Shown here: piece after piece, positions 19,716 through 27,597 of the stretch
Position numbering within the stretch: the first letter of the stretch is position 1
Layout of the letters: the number at the start of each line of letters is the position of its first letter
Source: Amycolatopsis japonica
GTDB taxonomy: Bacteria > Actinomycetota > Actinomycetes > Mycobacteriales > Pseudonocardiaceae
DNA length: 64,000 nucleotides
Assembly (NCBI RefSeq): GCF_000732925.1
Contig: NZ_CP008953.1
Coordinates: forward strand, 5,394,001-5,458,000
Direction: 5' to 3'
Position numbers and translations under genes: made by a program
Notes under the pieces: generated by a model
Told to the model about the DNA's origin: nothing
Database searches by the model: none
Seen by the model: only the letters and a program-made list of their open reading frames with translations

Positions 19716-20899
19716 CAGCGCTCCTCGAGCGCCTTCAGGTAGGCCTCGACGTTGCGCTTGCCCTCGATCAGCGAGTCGCCGCCGAACTTCTCCAGCGCGG
19801 CGTCCGCGAGCACGAGCGCGACCACCGACTCCAGCACGACCCCGGCGCGGGGTACCGCGCAGACGTCGGAACGCTGGTGGATGGCCACCGCGGGTTCGCC
19901 GGTGGTGACATCCACAGTGGACAGTGCTTTGGGGACGGTCGAGATCGGCTTCATGGCGACCCGCACGCGCAGCGGCTCGCCGTTGGTGATGCCGCCTTCG
20001 AGCCCGCCCGCGCGGTTGGACCGGCGGGTCACCCCGACCGGGCCGGTGCCGCGGTCGATCTCGTCGTGGGCCTGGCTACCCCAGCGCTTGGCCGTGGTGA
20101 AGCCGTCGCCGACCTCCACGCCCTTCATCGCCTGGACGCCCATGAGCGCGCCGGCGAGGCGGGCGTCGAGCCTGCGGTCCCAGTGGACGTGCGAGCCGAG
20201 GCCCGGCGGCAGACCGTAGGCGATCACCTCGATCACGCCGCCGACGGTGTCACCCGCCTTCCGCACGGCGTCGACCTCGGCGACCATCGCGTCGGTCCCC
20301 TCCTGGCCGAAGGCGCGGACCGGGCTCTCGTCGATGGCCGGGAGGTCCGACGGCACCGGGAGCGGCCCCTCGGGCGCCGAGGCGCCGCCGATGGACACGA
20401 CGTGGCTGAGGATCTCGACCCCGAGCAGCTGCTTGAGGTACGCGCGGGCCACCGTGCCGAGCGCCGTGCGGGACGCCGTCTCGCGGGCGCTCGCGCGCTC
20501 CAGCACCGGACGGGCCTCGGGGAAACCGTACTTCTGCATGCCGGGCAGATCGGCGTGGCCGGGCCGGGGACGCGTCAGCGGCTCGTTGCGCGCGAGGCCT
20601 TCCAGCTCCTCGGCGGGCACGGGATCGGCCGACATGACCTTTTCCCATTTGGGCCACTCGGCGTTCTCGATCTGGACCGCGACGGGGCCGCCCTGGGTGA
20701 GCCCGTGCCGGACGCCGCCGGTGAACTCGATGTGGTCGGTCTCGAAGCCCATCCGGGGGCTGCGGCCGAAGCCGAGCCTCCGGCGCGCGAGCTGCTCGCC
20801 CACTTCGGCGGTGGTGACCTCGACCCCGGCGGGCATCCCTTCCAGGATGGCGGCGAGGGCGGGTCCGTGCGATTCCCCTGCGGTTATCCAGCGCAACAC
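19712..20899 (-). CDS. aroC: Chorismate synthase
   Basis: It eliminates phosphate from EPSP to give chorismate and needs reduced FMN. The 395-residue product carries the family signatures TAGESHGPALAAILEG near the start, RPGHADLPGMQKYG near 113, RASARETASRTALG near 136, and SDVCAVPRAGVV near 340. The GTG at 20899 is used (the next codon is TTG); GAGGAGG lies about 20 bases upstream, rather far, and AGGATC closer. It opens the aroC-aroK-aroB-aroQ operon. Confidence 0.97.
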   Translation of the reverse strand: MLRWITAGESHGPALAAILEGMPAGVEVTTAEVGEQLARRRLGFGRSPRMGFETDHIEFTGGVRHGLTQGGPVAVQIENAEWPKWEKVMSADPVPAEELEGLARNEPLTRPRPGHADLPGMQKYGFPEARPVLERASARETASRTALGTVARAYLKQLLGVEILSHVVSIGGASAPEGPLPVPSDLPAIDESPVRAFGQEGTDAMVAEVDAVRKAGDTVGGVIEVIAYGLPPGLGSHVHWDRRLDARLAGALMGVQAMKGVEVGDGFTTAKRWGSQAHDEIDRGTGPVGVTRRSNRAGGLEGGITNGEPLRVRVAMKPISTVPKALSTVDVTTGEPAVAIHQRSDVCAVPRAGVVLESVVALVLADAALEKFGGDSLIEGKRNVEAYLKALEERW

Positions 20900-20947
20900 C
20901 TGACAGATCCTGTCACAACCTCCTCTGAAGTCCCGGTACAGGCCGGG

Positions 20948-21559
20948 CTATCCAGGACCGGGTCCGGCGAAGACGGCGAGCGCCCACGCCGCGACCAGGA
21001 GACCGGGCCCGTGCGGCACCGTGGGATGCCGGGGTCCGCCCACCGCGAGCGCCACGCTCAGTAACGCAGCGGCGACGGCGCCGAGCACGATCGACGGCCA
21101 GCCCGTCGCGGCGAGGACCGCGCCGAGACTGCCGGCTAGCTTCACATCCCCGGCGCCGAGCGAGCGCGGCGACACCGCGTGCACGAGCGCGTGCGCCCCG
21201 CCGAAGACCAGCGCGCCCAGCACCGCCCGCCACGCGATGGCGGCCCCTCCCCCGTACGCGGCGATCGCCAGCGCGACGGCCAGCGCCGGGTACGCGGGCA
21301 GGGTGAGGATGTCGGGCAGGCGGCGGTACTTGAGGTCGGCGAGCGCGAGCGGGACCGCGAAGACGGTCAGCACGGCGGGGACCGTGAGCCACCACGACGG
21401 CCAGGCTCCCGACTGGTACCTGAGGCAGACCGCGACGAGCGCCGCCGCGGTGAGGGCGGCGGCCCACGCCGTGATCGGCGCTCCGGCCCGGCGCAGGCAG
21501 GAGCGTGTGGCGAGCGCCGATCCGGCGCCCGCCACCGCGAAGGCGATCGGCGTGAACAC
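20948..21559 (-). CDS. A24 family prepilin peptidase-like membrane protease
   Basis: This integral membrane aspartyl protease resembles the TadV/CpaA group that processes prepilins. The two catalytic aspartates are visible in ADLKYRRLPD and SLGAGDVKLAG (the GxGD motif). Six or seven membrane helices are predicted in 203 residues, and the N-terminal methylase domain of longer PilD proteins is absent. The GTG at 21559 (VFTPIAFAVAG) was chosen because it starts the first helix; a GTG at 21625 would add 22 basic residues. No pilin or Tad genes are nearby. The position just before aroC is conserved in actinobacteria. Confidence 0.85.
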   Translation of the reverse strand: MFTPIAFAVAGAGSALATRSCLRRAGAPITAWAAALTAAALVAVCLRYQSGAWPSWWLTVPAVLTVFAVPLALADLKYRRLPDILTLPAYPALAVALAIAAYGGGAAIAWRAVLGALVFGGAHALVHAVSPRSLGAGDVKLAGSLGAVLAATGWPSIVLGAVAAALLSVALAVGGPRHPTVPHGPGLLVAAWALAVFAGPGPG

Positions 21560-21964
21560 GAGATCAAGAGTGCGTCCGGTGGCGGCCGGGCGGCAAGACT
21601 TTCTTTTCGTGACAGGGACTTTCACGCACTTTCGGCAGGTGGGGCGAGGGTGCGGAAGTCGTGAACGGACCGTTCACGCACGGATACAGGGGGTGGTGGG
21701 CCGAAGGGAGCTTTCACGGCGTCTCACGCGGTGAAGGGAGCTTTCGTCGCATGGGATGCGGGGAAGCGTCCTTCAGCCCGGCCGACGGCAGCGCGCGGAG
21801 CGGCCGTTCGCCTGGGTACGTGAAGGCCCCCTTCATGTACCCAGGCGCAAGGATGGGGGCCTTCATGTACTTGGGAGACCGAAGCGGTACCGGGCGCCCG
21901 AAGTTTCCGCGCGAGCGGCAATCCGCCTCGCCCCCGGCACCGAAGACCTGTCATGACACCGGGA
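21560..21964. repeat. Gene-free gap filled with short inverted and direct repeats
   Basis: No gene is supported here. The gap holds GTGAACGGACCGTTCAC (21661-21677, eight-base arms around one base), two copies of GAAGGGAGCTTTC (21703-21715 and 21733-21745, 30 bases apart), and a hairpin with arms GTACGTGAAGGCCCCC (21816-21831) and GGGGGCCTTCATGTAC (21855-21870) that differ at one position. The last has the same arms as the palindrome at 34258. It sits downstream of the anti-sigma gene stop and upstream of the prepilin peptidase. Confidence 0.85.
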
Positions 21965-22594
21965 TCAGGGGTTCATCCGCAGCAGCGGGAGCCCCGAGGG
22001 CGTGCGGATCTCGAGCGCCTTGATGTCCCCGGTCCGCATCGCGGTGCCGACGACGATATGCGCGGTGTCCTTGGGCATCGCGCGCCAGGACGCGAGTTCG
22101 CTGGTACCGCCGTCGGCGCCGACGGCGACCAGGATGTAGTCCCCGGTGCGGTTGCCGCCGTAGCTGCACGTCATGTCGACCTTCGTGCCGGTGTCCGTGG
22201 CAGACATGGCGACTTCGGCGGTCACCGGATAGTCGCCGAGCGGGGTCATCGGGTCGCCCGCCGCCGCCATCGGCCCGGTCAGGACGACCACGAGCGCGAC
22301 GCCGGCGGCCACGGCCAACCCGGCCGCGGTGGTGGTGATCGCCCGTTGGATCCGCCTTCCCCGGCGGACCCGTTTGAGCACGGTCGGCAGCAGCTCCGGC
22401 GAGGGCGCCGGTTCGTCCTCCAGCAGGGCGGGAGCGCCCGCCTGGGCGAGTAGCCCGGGGATCCCGGCCAGGTCGCGCACGGACGCCGCGCACCGGTCAC
22501 AGACGCGAAGGTGTTTCTCGTAGGCGAACCGGTCTTCCGGGGACAACGCACCGAGCACGTAGGCCGCGTCGTAGGTGGCGAAGGGGTCGGTCAT
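21965..22594 (-). CDS. Zinc-binding anti-sigma factor (ZAS family)
   Basis: This membrane protein should hold the ECF sigma factor encoded just upstream. The 209-residue product has an N-terminal zf-HC2 domain with His28, Cys32 and Cys35 (HLRVCDRC), one membrane helix at about 86-107, and an outer domain of about 100 residues of the RskA C-terminal type. The ATG overlaps the sigma gene stop (ATGA), the usual coupling. The His-x3-Cys-x2-Cys cluster is that of redox- or proteolysis-controlled anti-sigma factors such as RslA. Confidence 0.93.
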   Translation of the reverse strand: MTDPFATYDAAYVLGALSPEDRFAYEKHLRVCDRCAASVRDLAGIPGLLAQAGAPALLEDEPAPSPELLPTVLKRVRRGRRIQRAITTTAAGLAVAAGVALVVVLTGPMAAAGDPMTPLGDYPVTAEVAMSATDTGTKVDMTCSYGGNRTGDYILVAVGADGGTSELASWRAMPKDTAHIVVGTAMRTGDIKALEIRTPSGLPLLRMNP

Positions 22595-23103
22595 TGAGTC
22601 ACCCCTCTTTCCTCCAATATCAGCCGCAGCGCCCGCAACGCGTAATGCGTCCGCGACTTGATCGTCCCTTCGGCCACACCCAGCCGCTTCGCAGCGTCGG
22701 CGACGGAGTAACCCTGGAAATAGCACAGGACCAGGACGTCCCGGTGCCTCGGCGAGAGCTCACCGAGCGCTTCGGCGACCAGCCAGCCCTGGACCGCCCG
22801 TTCCGTGCCGTCCGTGACCGCCGTTTCGGGCGGCTGACCGGTCACCACCTCCGGATGCGCCTCGGCGGCCCGCCAGTCGTCGATGGCGATCCGTCTCGCC
22901 ACGGTGAACAGCCAGCCTCGCGCCGAGCCCTCGGTCTGGTCGAGCACCTTGGCGTTGCGCCAGGCCCGCAGCAGGGTCTCCTGGACGACGTCCTCCGCGC
23001 GGACCCGGTCGCCGCTGGTGAGGTGCAGCGCGTAGGACCAGAGTGCCGCCGCGTGCTCGTCGTGCAGAGCCCGCATCAGCCGGTCCTCCGCGAATTCCTT
23101 CAC
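22591..23103 (-). CDS. ECF RNA polymerase sigma factor (SigL-like)
   Basis: This group IV sigma factor redirects RNA polymerase to a small regulon when its partner anti-sigma lets go. The 170-residue product has region 2 (RLMRALHDEHAAALWSYALH, then DVVQETLLRAWRN) and region 4 with a helix-turn-helix (YSVADAAKRLGVAEGTIKSR). The GTG at 23103 overlaps the stop of the upstream membrane gene, so three genes run as a coupled unit. Sequence and partner resemble mycobacterial SigL/RslA. Targets are not visible, but the neighbouring Rieske gene is an obvious candidate. Confidence 0.93.
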   Translation of the reverse strand: MKEFAEDRLMRALHDEHAAALWSYALHLTSGDRVRAEDVVQETLLRAWRNAKVLDQTEGSARGWLFTVARRIAIDDWRAAEAHPEVVTGQPPETAVTDGTERAVQGWLVAEALGELSPRHRDVLVLCYFQGYSVADAAKRLGVAEGTIKSRTHYALRALRLILEERGVTQ

Positions 23104-23468
23104 CGATCCGTGCTTTCGCGGTTGAGGAGCAGCGGGAGGGCGAAGACCACACAAGCCACTTCGGTGATCAGGCCCCAGAGCTCGGCCTGGGTGGTGAAGC
23201 GTTCCGAGACGCCGAAGAACCCTGTGGTCAGCGAGAGCACGTACGCGCCCAGCGTGGCCAGGCCGAAGCCGACCGCCGCGAGCGCGGGAAGCCAGTGGTG
23301 CCAGACCAGGACGGCGATCGCGATGACCACGCCCGCCACGACGTTCACCAGGAAGAGCGGGCCGACCACAGCCGTTTCCGAGGCCCAGTCCTGCCATACG
23401 ACGTAATGCACCCACGCCGAGCCGAGGAGGCCGGCCGCCACCACCGCCCGTAACAACCACCGGATCAT
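23100..23468 (-). CDS. Four-helix membrane protein preceding the sigma gene
   Basis: The 122-residue product is mostly hydrophobic with four predicted membrane helices, at about 5-20, 36-57, 63-85 and 97-116. It starts MIRWLLRAVVAAGLLGSAWV, and small membrane proteins of this kind are common beside actinobacterial ECF sigma genes. No charged functional motif is seen. It overlaps the sigma gene by four bases and is probably the first gene of the same transcript. A role in sensing or in membrane redox is a guess. Confidence 0.8.
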   Translation of the reverse strand: MIRWLLRAVVAAGLLGSAWVHYVVWQDWASETAVVGPLFLVNVVAGVVIAIAVLVWHHWLPALAAVGFGLATLGAYVLSLTTGFFGVSERFTTQAELWGLITEVACVVFALPLLLNRESTDR

Positions 23469-23594
23469 GTCCGTATCTCTTTCCCGCGTGTTCGGTTCCC
23501 CTATGCCTTTGAACACGGAAAAGAGGGCCTCGCGGTTCAATCCGGCACCCGATGGCCGACGAAATTGAACCGGATGGGTGCCCGGACCGTGTGT

Positions 23595-24041
23595 ATGGGC
23601 ATGACTGCCGAACTCCACTCCCGCCGCAAGGTCCTGACCACCGGCGCCGCCGTCGCCGGTGCCGCCGCCGGGGCCGTGGTCCTCACGGCCTGCGGAAGCG
23701 ACAGCACGCCGTCCGGTTCGACCGCCGCCCCGCCCGCCGCGGCGCCGGGCGAGACCTTGACCGCGCTCTCCGACATCCAGGTCGGCCAGGCGAAGGCCGC
23801 CAAGACCGCCGACGGCAAGGACGTCATCGTCACCAGGACCGCCGAAGGCACGGCGGCCGCGTTCAGCGCGATCTGCACGCACCAGGGGTGCGCGGTCGTC
23901 CCCGAGGGCGCGGAGCTGAAATGTCCCTGCCACAACTCGATCTTCGACGCCGCGACCGGCGCGGTCAAAAAGGGACCTGCGGACCAGCCGCTGCCCTCGA
24001 TCGCGGTCAAGGTCACCAACGGCCAGGTCGTCACGGCCTAG
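23595..24041 (+). CDS. Tat-exported Rieske [2Fe-2S] lipoprotein
   Basis: This is an electron-transfer protein fixed to the outer face of the membrane. The 148-residue product has a twin-arginine signal (SRRKVLTTGA), a lipobox LTAC with Cys33, a Pro/Ala linker, and a Rieske domain with CTHQGC (Cys94, His96) and CPCH (Cys110, His113) as cluster ligands; Cys99 and Cys112 would form the usual disulfide. There are two close ATG starts (23595 and 23601), neither with a good ribosome site. It diverges from the ECF sigma unit. The stop codon TAG is partly supplied by the TA target of the MITE-like element that follows. Confidence 0.9.
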   Translation: MGMTAELHSRRKVLTTGAAVAGAAAGAVVLTACGSDSTPSGSTAAPPAAAPGETLTALSDIQVGQAKAAKTADGKDVIVTRTAEGTAAAFSAICTHQGCAVVPEGAELKCPCHNSIFDAATGAVKKGPADQPLPSIAVKVTNGQVVTA

Positions 24042-24202
24042 GCCGTGTCCTGCAAGTCTTGTTCGCGGTCTTCGCGCCCAGGCGGCCCCTGACGGCACGG
24101 GCGGATGCGGCCGAGTACAACCCGGTACGAGGCCGATCCGCCCGCACCGCCAGGAACCACCTGGATCACGAAGCCCATCGAACAGACTTACAGGACACGG
24201 CC
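24041..24202. mobile_element. 162-bp MITE-like element inserted at the Rieske stop codon
   Basis: The ends are inverted repeats: GGCCGTGTCCTGCAAGTC (24041-24058) and GACTTACAGGACACGGCC (24185-24202) match at 17 of 18 positions. TA flanks both sides (24039-24040 and 24203-24204), as expected for a TA target duplication. The interior has a further long imperfect inverted repeat (GGGCGGAT...ATCCGCCC) and no credible gene. Size, ends and TA flanks fit a non-autonomous element mobilised by an IS630- or IS5-like transposase located elsewhere. Confidence 0.82.
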
Positions 24203-24210
24203 TAAACAAG

Positions 24211-24257
24211 AAAAGGGTCCCTTTAGGACGTTGTCACCGTCCTAAAGGGACCCTTTT
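24211..24257. terminator. Perfect 19-bp hairpin between convergent genes
   Basis: AAAAGGGTCCCTTTAGGAC (24211-24229) and its exact inverse (24239-24257) surround a nine-base loop. The A-run at the left and T-run at the right make it a bidirectional intrinsic terminator for the Rieske gene and the EIIA gene. Its arms are of the same style as the palindrome at 49305. Confidence 0.88.
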
Positions 24258-24266
24258 CGTGAGCTT

Positions 24267-24722
24267 TCAGCTGTCCCAGGTGAAAATCGGGTCACCCGCC
24301 TCGACGTCGCCGCCGGTGAGCAGTCCGGAAAGGACTTCCGCCTTCGCGTCGAGCGCCACCACGGGCACGATCGGCGAGTAGCCCGCGGCCTTGACCGCGT
24401 CGGGGTCCCAGCCGACGACCGGCTGCCCGGCGCGGACGACCTCACCCTTGACGACGTGGAGGGTGAACCCCTCGCCCTTCTGCTTCACCGTGTCGATCCC
24501 CAGGTGGACCAGCACGCCGCGGCCGTCCTCGGTGGCCACCACGAACGCGTGCGGATGCAGCGTGACGACCGTCCCGTCCACCGGGGCGACCGCGTCCTGG
24601 CGCCCGCCCGAGGGCAGGACCGCGATGCCGGGGCCGACCATCGCCTGCGCGAAGACCGGATCGGGCACTTCGGTCATAGCGGTCGTCTTGCCGCTCACCG
24701 GGCTGAGGATCTCGAGACTCAC
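24267..24722 (-). CDS. crr: PTS glucose/GlcNAc-type EIIA protein
   Basis: This cytosolic phosphocarrier receives phosphate from HPr and passes it to EIIB during sugar uptake. The 151-residue product carries the two active-site histidines in TLHPHAFVV and VLVHLGIDTVKQKGEGF, the latter being the phosphorylated one. The GTG start overlaps the EIIB gene by four bases. Together with EIIB, EIIC and HPr in this locus it makes a complete membrane-plus-carrier set; enzyme I is not in the window. Streptomyces Crr is the nearest described protein. Confidence 0.92.
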   Translation of the reverse strand: MSLEILSPVSGKTTAMTEVPDPVFAQAMVGPGIAVLPSGGRQDAVAPVDGTVVTLHPHAFVVATEDGRGVLVHLGIDTVKQKGEGFTLHVVKGEVVRAGQPVVGWDPDAVKAAGYSPIVPVVALDAKAEVLSGLLTGGDVEAGDPIFTWDS

Positions 24723-24955
24723 AGCAGATCCTCGATCTCACTGGCGATGTTGTCGGCCTCGGGGCCCACGATGACCTGGACACCGGCCCCCATGCGCACG
24801 ACGCCCATCGCGCCGGCGGCCTTCAGCGCCGCTTCGTCGAGCAGGCTCATGTCTTCGAGCTCACACCGGAGCCGGGTGATGCACCCCTCGACCTCGATGA
24901 CGTTCTCGGCACCGCCGAGCCCCGCGAGGATCTTTTCCGCCCTGTCATCCGCCAT
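24719..24955 (-). CDS. PTS EIIB protein, GlcNAc type
   Basis: A free-standing EIIB domain of 78 residues that takes phosphate from EIIA onto Cys25 (EVEGCITRLRCELED) and gives it to the sugar bound in EIIC. The fold signature ITRLRCEL and the later GVVRMGAGVQVIVG are typical of the glucose-GlcNAc family. Its upstream region is shared with dasR and carries the DasR operator. In Streptomyces the equivalent gene is nagF. Confidence 0.9.
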   Translation of the reverse strand: MADDRAEKILAGLGGAENVIEVEGCITRLRCELEDMSLLDEAALKAAGAMGVVRMGAGVQVIVGPEADNIASEIEDLL

Positions 24956-25100
24956 CGCGGTCTCCCTGTTCCCTGTCGGTTTCCCACATGCGAACCAGCT
25001 GTACTACGCCGTTCGCCGACTCGCACCCGATCCCTGGCCACGAACGCGTAACGGTGGTTGACACCCGCTCGTGCGACGGAGCATCCTGCCCCATCGGATC

Positions 25101-25116
25101 ATTGGTCTAGACCGGA
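25101..25116. promoter_or_regulatory. DasR-responsive element (dre) in the divergent PTS promoter
   Basis: ATTGGTCTAGACCGGA contains TGGTCTAGACC, the core of the DasR consensus A(C/G)TGGTCTAGACCA(G/C)T. It lies between the EIIB gene (minus) and dasR (plus), where one operator could control both. DasR is known to bind such sites and to be released by glucosamine-6-phosphate. Confidence 0.88.
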
Positions 25117-25189
25117 ACGTACCAATCTTCCGGACCAGATGCGAGTACGGGTTACCCGAACAGACCGGCCCGAAAGGACGGTGACCGTC

Positions 25190-25978
25190 ATGAGCGCTTC
25201 GGCGCAGCTGCCGCCGTCCGACCGTGTGATCAACGGACCGACGCCCAAGCACGCCCAGCTGCGGGAGATTCTGCGCCGCACGGTGGAGCGTGAGCTACCC
25301 CCCGGCTCGCCGATCCCCTCGGAACGTGACCTCGCCGAGACCTATCAGGTGTCGAGGCTCACGGTCCGTTCGGCGATCGGCAAGCTGGTCGAAGAAGGGC
25401 TCTTGTCGCGGGTGCGCGGCAAGGGGACGTTCACCGCCGCGAGGCGGATGGAACTGCAGCTCTACCTGATGTCCTTCACCGAGGACATGCGCCGTCGCGG
25501 GATGACGCCGACCACGGAGGTCGTCAAGACCGCCACCGAGGTCCCGCCCGCCCCCTCGGCGCACGCCCTCGGCCTGGCCGCCGGGACCCCGGCGCACCAC
25601 CTGGTCCGGCTCCGCCGTGCCGACGGGGTGCCGCTGGCGGTCGAACGCGGCTGGTATCACGCGGGCCGGATGCCCGGTCTGCTCGACCTCGATCTCACCC
25701 GATCGTTGTACGTCCAACTCGCCCAGTCGTACGACCTGCGCCCGGATCACGCGTGGCAGACGGTCTGGGCCGAATCCGCGGACCGCGAAACGGCACGCCT
25801 GCTCGGCATGCGCGCCGGCAGTCCGCTTCTTGTCTTCCGCCGGGTCTCCAGCGTCAACGGGGAACCGATCGAAGACATGACTTCCTGGTACCGGGGCGAT
25901 CACTACCAGGTCACCATGCAGCTGGACCGGAACACCCCGGATTCCGGTCAACATCCTCACTACGGAGGTACCCGATGA
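25190..25978 (+). CDS. dasR: GntR/HutC family regulator of GlcNAc use (DasR type)
   Basis: This global regulator links aminosugar supply to development and chitin use in actinobacteria. The 262-residue product has a winged helix-turn-helix (about 15-80; IPSERDLAETYQVSRLTVRS) and a UTRA effector domain (about 90-240). The ATG at 25190 was chosen; an in-frame GTG three codons earlier is possible because AAAGGAC precedes both. The stop overlaps the EIIC start (ATGA). Placement next to the GlcNAc PTS and a dre site supports the DasR assignment over NagR-like alternatives, which share the operator. Confidence 0.88.
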   Translation: MSASAQLPPSDRVINGPTPKHAQLREILRRTVERELPPGSPIPSERDLAETYQVSRLTVRSAIGKLVEEGLLSRVRGKGTFTAARRMELQLYLMSFTEDMRRRGMTPTTEVVKTATEVPPAPSAHALGLAAGTPAHHLVRLRRADGVPLAVERGWYHAGRMPGLLDLDLTRSLYVQLAQSYDLRPDHAWQTVWAESADRETARLLGMRAGSPLLVFRRVSSVNGEPIEDMTSWYRGDHYQVTMQLDRNTPDSGQHPHYGGTR

Positions 25979-27231
25979 GCTCCACCACCGCGGAGGGGGC
26001 GAAGGGCAAAGGCAAGGGACTGGCCGGGCTTCAGCGCTTCGGCCGTAGCCTCATGCTCCCCATCGCCGCCCTGCCCGCCGCCGCGCTCCTCAACAGGTTC
26101 GGCCAACCCGACCTCCTCGGCAAGGACGGCCTCGGCTGGGACAAGGTCGCCGAAGTGCTCGGCGCGGCGGGCAACTCGCTGTTCAGCTGGCTCCCGCTCC
26201 TGTTCGCGGTGGGTATCGCCGTCGGCTTCGCCCGGAAGAGCGACGGCGCGACCGGGCTGGCCGCCGTGGTCGGCTTCTTCGTGTTCACCAGCGTCCTCCA
26301 GGTCTTCGCGCCGTTCTCCGAGCTGCCCGGCTGGAACCCCGAGAAGCCCGCAGGCCTGATGCTCAACCCGATGAAGTGGCCTTACAGCGTGCTGGCCGGT
26401 GTGATCGTCGGCCTGGTCACCGCCCTGCTGTGGCAGAAGTTCTACCGCATCAAGCTGCCGCCGTACCTGGCCTTCTTCGGCGGCCGCCGGTTCGTTCCGA
26501 TCATCACGGCGGTGACCCTGATGGTCCTCGCGGTGCCGCTGGGCCTGGTCTTCCACTGGGTCAACGACGGCATCCAGGCCGCGGGCGAAGCGGTCACCGG
26601 CGCCCCGGTGGTCGGTGGCGGTATCTACGGTGTGCTCAACCGCCTGCTGATCCCGGTCGGTCTGCACCAGCTGCTGAACGTGCCGGTGTGGTTCATCTTC
26701 GACGGCGGTGACCTCACGAAGTTCTTCGAGGGCGACCCGACCCGCGGCACCTTCATGACCGGGTTCTTCCCGATCTTCATGTTCGCCATCCCCGCCGCGG
26801 CGCTGGCGATCTGGCAGAGCGCCAAGCCCAGCCAGAAGAAGATCGTCGGCGGTGTGATGATCGCCGGTGCGCTGACCTCGTTCCTGACCGGTATCACCGA
26901 GCCGATCGAGTTCTCGTTCATGTTCGTCGCGTGGCCGCTGTACCTGATCCACGCGGTCCTGACCGGTACGTCGCTGGCACTGGTGAACGCGCTCGACATC
27001 CACCTCGGCTTCGGTTTCTCGGCCGGTGCGATCGACTTCGCGCTCAACAGCGGCCTCCCGGCGGCGAGCGGCAACGTCTGGCTGCTCATCCCGATCGGTC
27101 TCGCCTACGCGGTCGTCTACTACGTGATCTTCCGGTTCGTGATCAAGAAGTGGAACCTGCGGACCCCCGGCCGCGAGGACGACGCCATCGAGGCGGATCT
27201 CGAAGCCACCGCGGCGAAGCCCGTCAAGTAG
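25975..27231 (+). CDS. nagE2: PTS EIIC, N-acetylglucosamine permease
   Basis: This membrane permease brings GlcNAc across while it is phosphorylated. The 418-residue product begins with a basic segment and LQRFGRSLMLPIAALPAAAL, has about ten membrane segments, and contains the substrate-site motif GITEPIEFSFMFVAWPLY (the conserved ITEPIEF). Cytosolic EIIA and EIIB domains are absent, being encoded separately. A strong ribosome site GGAGG precedes the ATG, and the gene overlaps dasR. The symbol follows the Streptomyces homologue. Confidence 0.92.
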   Translation: MSSTTAEGAKGKGKGLAGLQRFGRSLMLPIAALPAAALLNRFGQPDLLGKDGLGWDKVAEVLGAAGNSLFSWLPLLFAVGIAVGFARKSDGATGLAAVVGFFVFTSVLQVFAPFSELPGWNPEKPAGLMLNPMKWPYSVLAGVIVGLVTALLWQKFYRIKLPPYLAFFGGRRFVPIITAVTLMVLAVPLGLVFHWVNDGIQAAGEAVTGAPVVGGGIYGVLNRLLIPVGLHQLLNVPVWFIFDGGDLTKFFEGDPTRGTFMTGFFPIFMFAIPAAALAIWQSAKPSQKKIVGGVMIAGALTSFLTGITEPIEFSFMFVAWPLYLIHAVLTGTSLALVNALDIHLGFGFSAGAIDFALNSGLPAASGNVWLLIPIGLAYAVVYYVIFRFVIKKWNLRTPGREDDAIEADLEATAAKPVK

Positions 27232-27271
27232 TTTCAGCTCAGCAGAACCAAAGGCACGAAAGGGAAAGAAC

Positions 27272-27538
27272 ATGCCGGAGAAACGCGTCACCGTGGCCAG
27301 CAAGGTGGGCCTGCACGCCAGGCCCGCGGCGACGGTCGCCAAGGCGGCCGCGGCGCAGCCCGTCGCGGTGCACATCGCCAAGGCGGGCGGTGACCCGGTC
27401 GCGGCCGGCAGCGTGCTGAACCTGATGACGCTCGCCGCCGGTTACGGCGACGAGGTCATCATCAGTGCCGAGGGTGAGGGGGCCGAGGCGGCCGTCGACG
27501 CCATCGCCGAGCTGGTGGCGACCGACCTCGACGCCTGA
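27272..27538 (+). CDS. ptsH: Phosphocarrier protein HPr
   Basis: It shuttles phosphate from enzyme I to EIIA. The 88-residue product has the active-site histidine in KVGLHARPAA (His15) and a serine at 47 in GSVLNLMTLAAG, at the regulatory position. It lies 40 bases after EIIC with AAAGGGAAAG before the ATG and is the last gene of the dasR transcript, ending at a strong hairpin. Confidence 0.95.
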   Translation: MPEKRVTVASKVGLHARPAATVAKAAAAQPVAVHIAKAGGDPVAAGSVLNLMTLAAGYGDEVIISAEGEGAEAAVDAIAELVATDLDA

Positions 27539-27550
27539 TCCCCATCCCTG

Positions 27551-27585
27551 CGAAGCCCGGGCCGCCCCGACCGGCCCGGGCTTCG
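27551..27585. terminator. Terminator after ptsH
   Basis: CGAAGCCCGGGCC (27551-27563) and GGCCCGGGCTTCG (27573-27585) are perfect 13-base inverted arms around a nine-base loop, 13 bases past the ptsH stop. No T-run follows. Confidence 0.85.
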
Positions 27586-27597
27586 TAGGGTGTTGGC

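Noticed and set aside
20948..21559. Type IV pilus or Tad locus
   Set aside because: Only the A24 peptidase is present; no pilin, ATPase or secretin gene lies near, and the gene is part of the conserved aro neighbourhood.
23469..23594. GTGTTC...GAACAC inverted words before the Rieske gene as an ECF promoter or operator
   Set aside because: The spacing between arms is long, no matching -35/-10 pair was found on either strand, and no second copy is in the window.
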